Below, piece by piece: positions 18,934 to 26,674 of a stretch of DNA of 38,354 nucleotides. The notes beneath the pieces were generated by a model. It was given only the letters and a program-made list of their open reading frames with translations, was not told the origin of the DNA and ran no database searches. Each line of letters opens with the position of its first letter. The first letter of the stretch is position 1. Source of the stretch: an uncultured Bacteroidales bacterium (GTDB lineage Bacteria; Bacteroidota; Bacteroidia; Bacteroidales; UBA3824); NCBI GenBank assembly GCA_946409405.1, contig CAMJWL010000010.1, positions 1 to 38,354 on the forward strand. The letters run 5' to 3'. A program made the translations under genes and the position numbers.

Positions 18934-20223
18934 TTATACAATCGTCAATGTATCGCCGCGCTGCTTGGCGTCTTCGGTCTGATAGACCAAAGTCTTCGGG
19001 TCTGCCTTGGCGGGCTTGCCGTCGAAGGTAAGGCGCATATCGCTGAGGTCGAGGTTTGCGCTGTGGCAAGCAAACAAGTCCTTGGTGTTGGCAAAATCGC
19101 GCTCGCGAGTGTTCCAGGCAACCACCTTCATCTTGACGGGGTTGTCGGTCTTGAGTTGCATATTGATGCCCAGTTCGGCGGTGATGTACTTCTGCGGGCC
19201 TTCTTGCGTAACCTCCACAGTGCCTTCGTTGGATACGTAGCGCGTGGGGGTCTGCCCATCGTCCTTGTTCTCCATCTGATAGTAGAAACCAAAGGCAATT
19301 GCCTCGGGACCGCTCTCCTGAGAACCAACAAGGTGAACTTTGATTTTGCCACGGTTTACTATGGGCGCAGGGAGCATCGTGCCGGGACGGAAATGCTCGT
19401 ACATGCCAGTAGCCATAGGCGGGAAGTTGAAGAGGTACGGAATCTTGCCCTCGATGAGTGTTGCGATGGAAGTAACGTCTATCTCGCCATCGTTCATCAT
19501 GTGGGTGCCGGTAACGCTGCCCATGGTCATCACACGACCACGGACACGTATCTTTATCTTGCCCTCCTTCTTGTTCCACAGCGAGCCGTTCATGCCGGCG
19601 GTGTGGAGGATGCGGGTTTGGAACGCGCGATCCACATCTACGGTGATAAGTCCCTCGTTGATTACTTGAAGATTGTTTGCCACGCCGCCAACGCCGCGCA
19701 CAAGCGACTGCCACGAACCATTGCCATAGAAGTGGATTTCGCCCCTGTTGATGAGTTGCGAATTGGCCTCCGCCCACATTGCACAGCAATACATAGTGGT
19801 CTCGGCATCGGCATCGTGATCCATATAGATGTTGATGACGCCATCGTTGACAAGCACCGAATTTTCGCCCGCCGCCATTGCATAGCCACGAAGCGCGTCC
19901 ACATGGTAATCGGGGTCGCCCTTTGCCATGTTGCGAATATGCTCGGCGTAGAGATCCTTGAAGTGCAGGTCGATGACACCCTTGTTGACCAAGGTGGCAT
20001 TAGGAGCCAGCATCATGTCGCCCGGCGAATTTGGGTCTTCCGTAAGCGCCACAAATCCGCAAATCACGTTGTTCTGCAACTTACGACTGATATTAAACTG
20101 CGCTCCGGCAGCATAACGATATATAAACAAGTTGCGCTCCGATGGGTCGGTAATGTCGAGGTGTTGCTCGTTGACAGCATACACACCCTTGCCCACAAAT
20201 ATAGCCTGATTCGTAGTATTCAT
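18934..20223 (-). CDS. Paralog C of the N-x-G-x-I repeat family, no signal peptide
   Basis: NKGVIDLHFKDLYAEHIRN, NDGVINIYMDHDADAE, NRGEIHFYGNGSWQSLVRG, NEGLITVDVD, NEGTVEVTQEGP, WNTRERDFANTKDLF. An in-frame stop lies upstream of the ATG. Confidence 0.75.
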   Translation of the reverse strand: MNTTNQAIFVGKGVYAVNEQHLDITDPSERNLFIYRYAAGAQFNISRKLQNNVICGFVALTEDPNSPGDMMLAPNATLVNKGVIDLHFKDLYAEHIRNMAKGDPDYHVDALRGYAMAAGENSVLVNDGVINIYMDHDADAETTMYCCAMWAEANSQLINRGEIHFYGNGSWQSLVRGVGGVANNLQVINEGLITVDVDRAFQTRILHTAGMNGSLWNKKEGKIKIRVRGRVMTMGSVTGTHMMNDGEIDVTSIATLIEGKIPYLFNFPPMATGMYEHFRPGTMLPAPIVNRGKIKVHLVGSQESGPEAIAFGFYYQMENKDDGQTPTRYVSNEGTVEVTQEGPQKYITAELGINMQLKTDNPVKMKVVAWNTRERDFANTKDLFACHSANLDLSDMRLTFDGKPAKADPKTLVYQTEDAKQRGDTLTIV

Positions 20224-20253
20224 AATTGATTCTTTTTGATTTTAATGTAAGGG

Positions 20254-21144
20254 TTACTTAACGGGACGGATGAGTCGTCCGCCAAAACGGCGAGCATAGT
20301 GCAAATGCGGCTCGGTTTCCTCATACGAATTTTTTGGGTTTTCGTGATTTTCGGCTGTGAAAAACAACATGTAGGCGAAACCCGTGCTTGCGCCCACACC
20401 GTCGGCGGTAACGTCGTACTTCAAGGTGGAAGACCAGTAGTAACCCTGTTCGCCTACCCAGTGCCTGTCTTGCTGCCCACGGTCGCCACCGGCGGGAAGG
20501 AAGATAGAATTGCCGTTGCGTTTGCTCGTCATGCGCTTGCCTATTACGCCAGCCACAGTGTCCCATACGGATGTGCAGTTGTCGCAGAGTTCCTTGATGT
20601 CCTCTTTGGTGGGCATACGCCAGCCATCGCCCCAGAGCAAGATGGCGGCATCGTCGGCGTCGTCGAGTTTGGTCTTGTTGTCGCCCACAAAATTGCCGTC
20701 CACATACCAGTTGCTTGCGGGATTGGTCTGCTCGTTGGAACCGTCTGCGCCATCGGCAATCTGATATTTTGTGAATCCGTACCACAAATTATAGCCCGCC
20801 GTGGCATCATTCCACTTGTAGTCGCCGAGGAAGAAAGGACGTCCGTCGGCGGGCGAAGTGCCAAACCCAACAGTCTCGCCCCATGCGAAATAGAGACCAA
20901 TCTCCGATTCGGAGGCTGCGCCAATGTTCATGGAAGCCCACTTGGTGCCGCTTGGCAATCCCAAATCCACCGCCTCGTGGCTAATCTCCGGCATAGGGAG
21001 TTTTTCCTCGAAAAAGGCTTTTTTGGGGTCTTCAATGTTTTCGTCGTCATCCTCGTCGTCATCTTTGGAACACGAGGAAGCCAACGTTACTGCCAAAGCA
21101 AGCGTCAACAAGCCTGCCGCACGTCTTAAATAATTGATTTTCAT
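20254..21144 (-). CDS. FISUMP-type surface lipoprotein
   Basis: Lipobox TLASSCSKDDDEDDDE; HEAVDLGLPSGTKWASMNIGA; LWGDGWRMPTKEDIKELCDNC; YYWSSTLKYD; RLIRPVK. Confidence 0.82.
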   Translation of the reverse strand: MKINYLRRAAGLLTLALAVTLASSCSKDDDEDDDENIEDPKKAFFEEKLPMPEISHEAVDLGLPSGTKWASMNIGAASESEIGLYFAWGETVGFGTSPADGRPFFLGDYKWNDATAGYNLWYGFTKYQIADGADGSNEQTNPASNWYVDGNFVGDNKTKLDDADDAAILLWGDGWRMPTKEDIKELCDNCTSVWDTVAGVIGKRMTSKRNGNSIFLPAGGDRGQQDRHWVGEQGYYWSSTLKYDVTADGVGASTGFAYMLFFTAENHENPKNSYEETEPHLHYARRFGGRLIRPVK

Positions 21145-21176
21145 GCTCGAAAATGGTTTGTTTGCGAATTGATGTT

Positions 21177-21518
21177 TTATTTCTTATCCCACGGAAATTC
21201 AGTTTTGATTGGAGAGAAAACGTCGATTGCTTCGGTTTCGCCTACTGCCACGAAAGCGTGCGGCACGTTGGCGGGAACAAGATAGGCGTCGCCAGCCTTG
21301 AGATGGAATACTTCTTCGCCAATTGTGAGTTCGAAGCCGCCCTTGATGCAATAGCCAAACTGCTCCTGAGGATGGGTGTGCATGCCTACAACAGACTTGT
21401 CAGACATATTCCAATGAAGTACGTTCATATTTTTGCCGCTTGCAAAATCCTGACGTACAACGCCTTTGCCCATATCGACCTTTGCAATTTGGTCGTGGAA
21501 GAATACAGATTTGTTCAT
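21177..21518 (-). CDS. Cupin-domain protein
   Basis: VVGMHTHPQEQFGYCIKGGFELTIGEEVFHLKAGDAYLVPANVPHAFVAVGETEAIDVFSP. Confidence 0.88.
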   Translation of the reverse strand: MNKSVFFHDQIAKVDMGKGVVRQDFASGKNMNVLHWNMSDKSVVGMHTHPQEQFGYCIKGGFELTIGEEVFHLKAGDAYLVPANVPHAFVAVGETEAIDVFSPIKTEFPWDKK

Positions 21519-21833
21519 AATCTAATAGATTTAATTTTTGTTGATTACTTTCTATGCAATTATACGCAAAAAAAACGTAAAATGTTTCACTTTTCCGCTT
21601 CAATAAAGAATAGATTATTTATAATATACTGATACTCAATCGGAAAAAAAATTTGGAAAAAATAGATTTAATGATTTGTTAACATAATTAAGGATAAGTT
21701 AACGTTTGGGGATGCAGCGGCAAAAAAACAACGGGTACAGCAATTTCATTTAAGTTTTTTAACACCGAATTAAACAAATAAAACGAATTTGTCTTACAGA
21801 AAGTTACATTAAACAAAGTGCCGCAAGCGGCAG

Positions 21834-21880
21834 CGAATTTAACGAATATAAAAATTGCAGAGGTGTATTCGTTAAATTCG
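21834..21880. repeat. Perfect 14-bp-arm inverted repeat
   Basis: CGAATTTAACGAAT ... ATTCGTTAAATTCG in the AT-rich intergenic region. Confidence 0.85.
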
Positions 21881-21995
21881 TAAAATTAAAAATTAACTTG
21901 TTGATTTTTAATTTATTAGTTTAATAAATTATTTTGTTTTATTCGTTTAATGCGTTGTTAAATGAAATTACCGTGTACAACAGGAAACAAAAAAA

Positions 21996-22027
21996 TTTGG
22001 TGTTAATTATAAAATACGCTAATATTG
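21996..22027 (+). promoter_or_regulatory. Bacteroidota-type promoter (TTTG-N20-TAATATTG)
   Basis: TTTG 21996-21999 and TAATATTG 22020-22027, upstream of the nucleotidyltransferase-partner remnant. Confidence 0.5.
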
Positions 22028-22055
22028 CAATGTAAAAACAACTCTTGATAATATT

Positions 22056-22247
22056 ATGAGCGACATCAGATGGATACAGAGGCTTGAAAACCTCGAAAAA
22101 GCCAATGCGCTGGTACAGGAAGTGGTCATCAACAATCCCGCCAACACATTGTCTGAACTCGAAAAGCAAGGTTTGATACAGAGGGAAGAAAACCGCCACC
22201 ACAGATATTTTGTAGCATTATGTTTGGCTTGTCAGACAATACAATAG
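22056..22247 (+). pseudogene. Truncated nucleotidyltransferase substrate-binding (HI0074-like) protein remnant
   Basis: MSDIRWIQRLENLEKANALVQEVV...LSELEKQGLIQR keeps family motifs, then diverges (EENRHHRYF...) where FEYT-ELAW-type sequence is expected. Confidence 0.6.
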
Positions 22248-22492
22248 AGGAAATCACGGGCGTATTCAGGCAGCATCCCGAGATAGACAAAGTGCTCATC
22301 TTTGGCTCGCGGGCAAAGGGATGTTACAGGGAAGGATCCGACATTGATTTGGCACTTTTTGGCGACAAAATCAATAGACGAATCCTTCTCAAAATATCAT
22401 GCGACATCGATGATTTAGAAATGTTATATATACCCCCCATAAATCGACCCGTATCTTCCCTCGCCCCACCCACACCCCGCCTAACACCCTGA
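22220..22492 (+). pseudogene. MNT-type minimal nucleotidyltransferase, C-terminally truncated
   Basis: VLIFGSRAKGCYREGSDIDLALFGDKINRRILLKISCDIDDLEMLY keeps the GSRAKG...SDIDLA motif. After about 22430 the translation becomes low-complexity (PPINRPVSSLAPPTPRLTP). Confidence 0.7.
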
Positions 22493-22642
22493 CACAAACC
22501 ACTTTCCGCCACTCACCATCTTCACCCCTCCTCAAAACGAAATGTTCATTATAATGAATTTTATGTGAATTTTGGCCTGAATAAGGGCGGGTAAATGCGA
22601 ATAACGGTTAATTGGGCTAAGTAGTTAATAATCATTGAAGAT

Positions 22643-22692
22643 AGCGGCTGTTTTGCTGTGCTGATGACAGTATGGCAAAACAGCCGCTTTTT
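22643..22692 (+). terminator. Strong hairpin, rho-independent terminator-like
   Basis: AGCGGCTGTTTTGC / GCAAAACAGCCGCT perfect 14-bp arms followed by TTTT. Confidence 0.7.
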
Positions 22693-22698
22693 GTGTTT

Positions 22699-22754
22699 GG
22701 ACGGACAGTAGGACGGACAGTTTGGACGGACAAATAAAACAACTTGGACGGACA
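22699..22754. repeat. Four copies of GGACGGACA near prophage left end (candidate transposase-binding sites)
   Basis: Copies at 22699, 22711, 22724 and 22746 (spacings 12, 13, 22), several preceded by TTT/TT. Confidence 0.8.
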
Positions 22755-22913
22755 AAACCGTATTTTCAGGGGGTGGCGAGTTGACAAACAAAAAAGCGGT
22801 TTTCTGACGAGTTCAAAACCGAACAATACAGAAAACAAAATGAGTTGTTTTGCGGAGTTTTGACGCAATATTCTGACAATAAGCGCATTATACAAAAAAT
22901 CGGGCAAAAACTC

Positions 22914-22936
22914 TCAAAAAGCCCTTTTTCGGCTCA
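22914..22936 (-). terminator. Possible terminator of the repressor transcript
   Basis: Minus-strand AGCC-gaaaaag-GGCT followed by TTTTT, just after the repressor stop. Confidence 0.4.
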
Positions 22937-22952
22937 CCGGGAAGGGGGTAGG

Positions 22953-23354
22953 CTACGCTTCGTTTTTACCAAGACGGGATTCAAGGGTGGTGATCTTGGC
23001 GGTCAAATCCTTGATAATATGCGCCTGTGTGTTGATGGTGTCGAGCATACTGCCCTTTTCGCCGTCTTCCAACGGCGTTACAACAGGATTACAAGGCGGT
23101 TCGGATGCCGTTGGTGTCTTCAACATCGAACCATTGCCTGTAAGAAGCCATTCGGCTGAAATGTCAGGATATTCAGTAATTAAACCGGCAAGTAAATCAG
23201 CACCAACATTCATCCTTTCTTTCAGAATTTCTGTAAATTTTTGCTGAGATATGCCGAATTTTAGAGACAAATCTCCCTTCGTAAGCCCATTATCTCGTTC
23301 TAAAATCATATTTATAGCCGATATGAACCTACTATTAATAAGCGATTTACACAT
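22953..23354 (-). CDS. Phage repressor, XRE/CI-like HTH protein
   Basis: RFISAINMILERDNGLTKGDLSLKFGISQQKFTEILKERMNVGADLLAGLITEYPDISAEWLLTGNGSML, with a C-terminal coiled coil. Divergent to the early genes. Confidence 0.82.
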   Translation of the reverse strand: MCKSLINSRFISAINMILERDNGLTKGDLSLKFGISQQKFTEILKERMNVGADLLAGLITEYPDISAEWLLTGNGSMLKTPTASEPPCNPVVTPLEDGEKGSMLDTINTQAHIIKDLTAKITTLESRLGKNEA

Positions 23355-23390
23355 TTTCTTGAAAATAATTTAAAAATTTCTGTAAAAATA

Positions 23391-23422
23391 TTTGGTAGTA
23401 TTACAGAAATTCTGTAATATTG
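23391..23422 (+). promoter_or_regulatory. Phage early promoter with embedded palindromic operator
   Basis: TTTG (23391-23394)-N20-TAATATTG (23415-23422). The spacer and -7 contain ATTACAGAAATTCTGTAAT (23400-23418), with 9-bp arms and a 1-bp centre. Confidence 0.6.
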
Positions 23423-23465
23423 CAGCGTTGAAATAATTTCAACACGGCGTAAAAATAGTAAAAAA

Positions 23466-23690
23466 ATGGAAAACACAAAAATTAAATATTTCATCGAGGC
23501 GGACAATGAACTGCGACGCGAGGTGGCAAGGATAGCCAAGAAGAGCGGGCTGCCTTGCAGCCTCCCATACGTGTGCCGCGCTCTCAACTACACCGACATG
23601 AGCGTGAATGCTTACAAAATACGTAGGATAGCCCTCGAACACGGGGCGGTGAAGATGGAGGTGAAGGTGAGCGACGAACAAAAGGCGTAA
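23466..23690 (+). CDS. Small early protein, Ner/Cro-like candidate
   Basis: 74 aa, first gene opposite the repressor: LRREVARIAKKSGLPCSLPYVCRALNYTDMSVNAYKIRRIALEHG. Confidence 0.6.
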   Translation: MENTKIKYFIEADNELRREVARIAKKSGLPCSLPYVCRALNYTDMSVNAYKIRRIALEHGAVKMEVKVSDEQKA

Positions 23691-23715
23691 CATTTAACTA
23701 AAAAAGCGAACTAAG

Positions 23716-25740
23716 ATGGTGTATTACGGTGGAAAACTTTGTATGGGAGTAGAGGAGTTGGAGTCCTGCGGGGTGTCGAGGCACAATTACGACAAACTCG
23801 TAAATCGCGGCAACATCAGGATAGCCCGACGCGGAGGCGGCAAGGGAGTGAGCGCACTTATCGACGTGGACTCGCTGCCTTGCAGGGTGAAGGAGTTGGT
23901 GGACAAGAAGTACCCCAGCGGCGCGGGCATACTTCTCGAAGGCTACGTTATGGACAATTACCATTACGACCAGAACGCGGTGGCATTCTACTCCGACAAG
24001 GCCAACACCGGCGTACAACTGAGCGCGGACAAGATACGAGAATACAGCACCAATGCCGGCGTACTCAATTGCTGCATCCGTCTGTATGAAAACGCACAGG
24101 CGGCGCAGAAGGTCTTTGGCGGCAAGTATTCGTGGGAGCGGATGCTTGCGGCTATCAACATACTGAAAGCGAAGACCGGGCACACGCTCCCCGAAAGCAT
24201 TATGCGCTTCCGCAAGAAGGCGGTGCAATACCAAAAGGAAGGCTACAAGGCACTGATAAGCGGCAAATACGGCAACCAGAGCGCAAGGAAAGTGGACGTT
24301 AAGACGGAGCGGCTGATATTGGGACTCGCCACCCTGCCCAACAAGCCTTTCAATACGAGCGTGGCGGAGATGTACAATATGTTTGTATGCGGCGAACTCG
24401 ACTGTTACGACCCAGAGACAGGCGAGGTGATGGATCCGGAAAACTTCACCGACAGGAAGGGCGACCCAAAGACCCTTAGCGAGACCACTATAAGCAACAT
24501 ACTCAATGCGCCCAAAAACCGCGTACTTATTGAGCACAAACTGTCGTCGTGGACCACCTTTATGCACGAGCAGAAGCCGTATATGCACAGGCACGCGCCG
24601 GAGTTTTCGTTCTCTAAGATTTCATTCGACGACCGCGACCTGCCGCGCAAACTCAAAGACACCAAGATACGCCCCAAAGCGTACTACGCCTACGACGTGG
24701 CGAGCCAGTGCGTGGTGGGCTACGCATACAACAGGTACAAGAATACCGACTTGGTGGTGGATATGTTCAGGAATATGTTCCGTATGATAGACCGCAACGG
24801 ATGGATGTGCCCCGCACAGGTGGAGGTGGAAAACCACCTTATGAGCCAGTGGCAGGACAGTATGCTGAAAGCGGGCGAGATGTTCCCCTTCGTGAGGTTT
24901 TGCGCCCCGCAAAACTCGCAGGAGAAGTACGCCGAGGCTATGAACGGCGCAAAGAAACGCTCCATAGAGCATAAGAACCACCTCGGCATCGGACGCTTCT
25001 ACGCCAAGACAAGGCAGTACAGGACGGAGGCCAAAAAGGTGTTTGACGCCTACAACGACACCTACGAGGACAAACAGTACTACTCTTGGGAGGAACTGAT
25101 AGCGGACGACATCAGGGACATCGAGGAGTTCAACAACTCGCTGCACCCAAACCAAAAGAAATACCCCGGAATGACACGCCTCGACGTGCTTAAAAACAAT
25201 ATGAACCCGACATTGCAGCCCGTCAACAAGGCGGTGCTTGCCAAGTACATCGGCGAGAAGGTGGAGACGAGCGTAAGGCGCAATTCGTATTGCCGCGTGG
25301 CGCATCAGGAATGGTGGCTATCCGACACCAAGGTGCTTGAAGCCTTGAAGCCCAACGACTACAAGGTAACGGCGTACTACCTGACGGACGAGGCAGGCGA
25401 GCCGACTGACGTGTTTATCTATCAGGACGGCATCTACATCGACCATCTCGAAAAGATACAGACCTTCAATACGGCGGAGGCCGAGCAGACGGAGGCAGAC
25501 AAGGCGGCATTCGTGGAGCAGCGTAAAAAGATAGCCAAGTTTGATGCGTATGTGAAGGACAATGAGATTGCGGCGGTGGGCGTGGCAGAGAGGTTGAAGG
25601 CTGAGGCGGACGACCCTCCCGAGATCCAAGACGTGGAAGTCGTCGAAGTAATTGAAGACCAGCCGCAGGAGGATATAGGCTATGCGCCGCAGGACTACCT
25701 CTCGGAAGACTACGTGGCAAGGGCATTGGCGGAGTTTTGA
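23716..25740 (+). CDS. Mu-type DDE transposase (MuA-like)
   Basis: 674 aa with N-terminal DNA-binding segments, RNase-H-like core AYYAYDVASQCVVGYAYNRYKNTDLVVDMFRNMF...PAQVEVENHLMSQW...QNSQEKYAEAMNGAKKRSIEH and a C-terminal Mu-type tail. Followed by a MuB-like gene. Confidence 0.88.
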   Translation: MVYYGGKLCMGVEELESCGVSRHNYDKLVNRGNIRIARRGGGKGVSALIDVDSLPCRVKELVDKKYPSGAGILLEGYVMDNYHYDQNAVAFYSDKANTGVQLSADKIREYSTNAGVLNCCIRLYENAQAAQKVFGGKYSWERMLAAINILKAKTGHTLPESIMRFRKKAVQYQKEGYKALISGKYGNQSARKVDVKTERLILGLATLPNKPFNTSVAEMYNMFVCGELDCYDPETGEVMDPENFTDRKGDPKTLSETTISNILNAPKNRVLIEHKLSSWTTFMHEQKPYMHRHAPEFSFSKISFDDRDLPRKLKDTKIRPKAYYAYDVASQCVVGYAYNRYKNTDLVVDMFRNMFRMIDRNGWMCPAQVEVENHLMSQWQDSMLKAGEMFPFVRFCAPQNSQEKYAEAMNGAKKRSIEHKNHLGIGRFYAKTRQYRTEAKKVFDAYNDTYEDKQYYSWEELIADDIRDIEEFNNSLHPNQKKYPGMTRLDVLKNNMNPTLQPVNKAVLAKYIGEKVETSVRRNSYCRVAHQEWWLSDTKVLEALKPNDYKVTAYYLTDEAGEPTDVFIYQDGIYIDHLEKIQTFNTAEAEQTEADKAAFVEQRKKIAKFDAYVKDNEIAAVGVAERLKAEADDPPEIQDVEVVEVIEDQPQEDIGYAPQDYLSEDYVARALAEF

Positions 25741-25775
25741 CAAGTGGAACAATAACATTAAAACAGCATAATAAG

Positions 25776-26654
25776 ATGATTACAAACGAGCAAAAAGACA
25801 AGATTATCGCGGCGGTGAGGGACAACCGCTCCAACTATCCGAGCGACGCCAAGCACGCCGCCGCACTCGGCATCACGGCAAGCGCGTACTCCAACATCAA
25901 GAAGGGCAACGTGGAGGGGCAACTCTCGGACGCCAATTGGATAACCATCGCAAGGCGTCTCAATGTGATGCTCGGCAGGGAGGTGCAGTGGAAGACCGTA
26001 AGCACCCCGACGTTCCAGTACATCACGGCGAGCCTCGACTTTGCGCGTCAAAATTCCACCGGCGGCATATTCTGCGACGAGGCGGGCATCGGCAAGACCT
26101 ACACGGCGCAATACTATGCACGTACTCACAAAAACACCGTGTATGTGGATTGCAGCCAGGTGAAAAGCAAGCAGCGTTTCATACGCGGCATAGCCAAGGA
26201 GTTCGGCGTGGGCAGCACGGGGCGGTATTCGGATGTCTATGACGACCTGAAATACTACCTGCGCACCTTGGAGCAGCCGCTTATCATCCTCGACGAGGCG
26301 GGCGACCTGCAATACGACGCCTTCCTTGAACTCAAAGCCCTTTGGAACGGCGCGGGCGAGAACAACTGCGGATGGTATATGCTCGGCGCGGAGGGTCTGA
26401 GGGAGAAGATCTCGCGCTCCATCAACTGCAAGAAGGTTGGATACGCTGAGGTTTTCAACCGCTACGGCAACCGCTTCACCCGCGTAACGCCCGACAGCGA
26501 GAAGGAACGCCGGCAGTTCCTTAACGCACAGGCGGAGACCGTGGCACGCGGCAACGCCCCCGACGGAGCCGACATCCGCACTCTTGTGGTGAAAAGCGGC
26601 GGTCATCTGAGACGCCTGTTTACGGAAATACAGAAGTCAATTCAAAATTCGTAA
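25776..26654 (+). CDS. MuB-like AAA+ ATPase (transposition target selector)
   Basis: N-terminal HTH; Walker A CDEAGIGKTYTAQ; Walker B LIILDEAGDLQ; follows MuA-like gene. Start moved to ATG 25776. Confidence 0.87.
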   Translation: MITNEQKDKIIAAVRDNRSNYPSDAKHAAALGITASAYSNIKKGNVEGQLSDANWITIARRLNVMLGREVQWKTVSTPTFQYITASLDFARQNSTGGIFCDEAGIGKTYTAQYYARTHKNTVYVDCSQVKSKQRFIRGIAKEFGVGSTGRYSDVYDDLKYYLRTLEQPLIILDEAGDLQYDAFLELKALWNGAGENNCGWYMLGAEGLREKISRSINCKKVGYAEVFNRYGNRFTRVTPDSEKERRQFLNAQAETVARGNAPDGADIRTLVVKSGGHLRRLFTEIQKSIQNS

Positions 26655-26666
26655 TTCATAATTCAT
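26646..26666. repeat. (AATTCRT)x3 leader directly before the second ATPase start codon
   Basis: AATTCGT AATTCAT AATTCAT then AATTGAAAATG. Confidence 0.85.
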
Positions 26667-26674
26667 AATTGAAA

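Noticed and set aside
13869-20229. Long + strand ORFs (422, 241, 404 and 388 aa) and the 288-aa minus frame at 18923-19789
   Set aside because: All are shadows of the lipoprotein and repeat-family genes, which have lipoboxes, repeats and paralog similarity in the opposite or alternative frame.
22699-22754. CRISPR-like short repeats
   Set aside because: Units are 9 bp with 3-13 bp gaps and no unique spacers of CRISPR length; no cas genes.
23698-25305. Minus-strand ORFs of 298 and 227 aa
   Set aside because: Antisense shadows of the MuA-like transposase.
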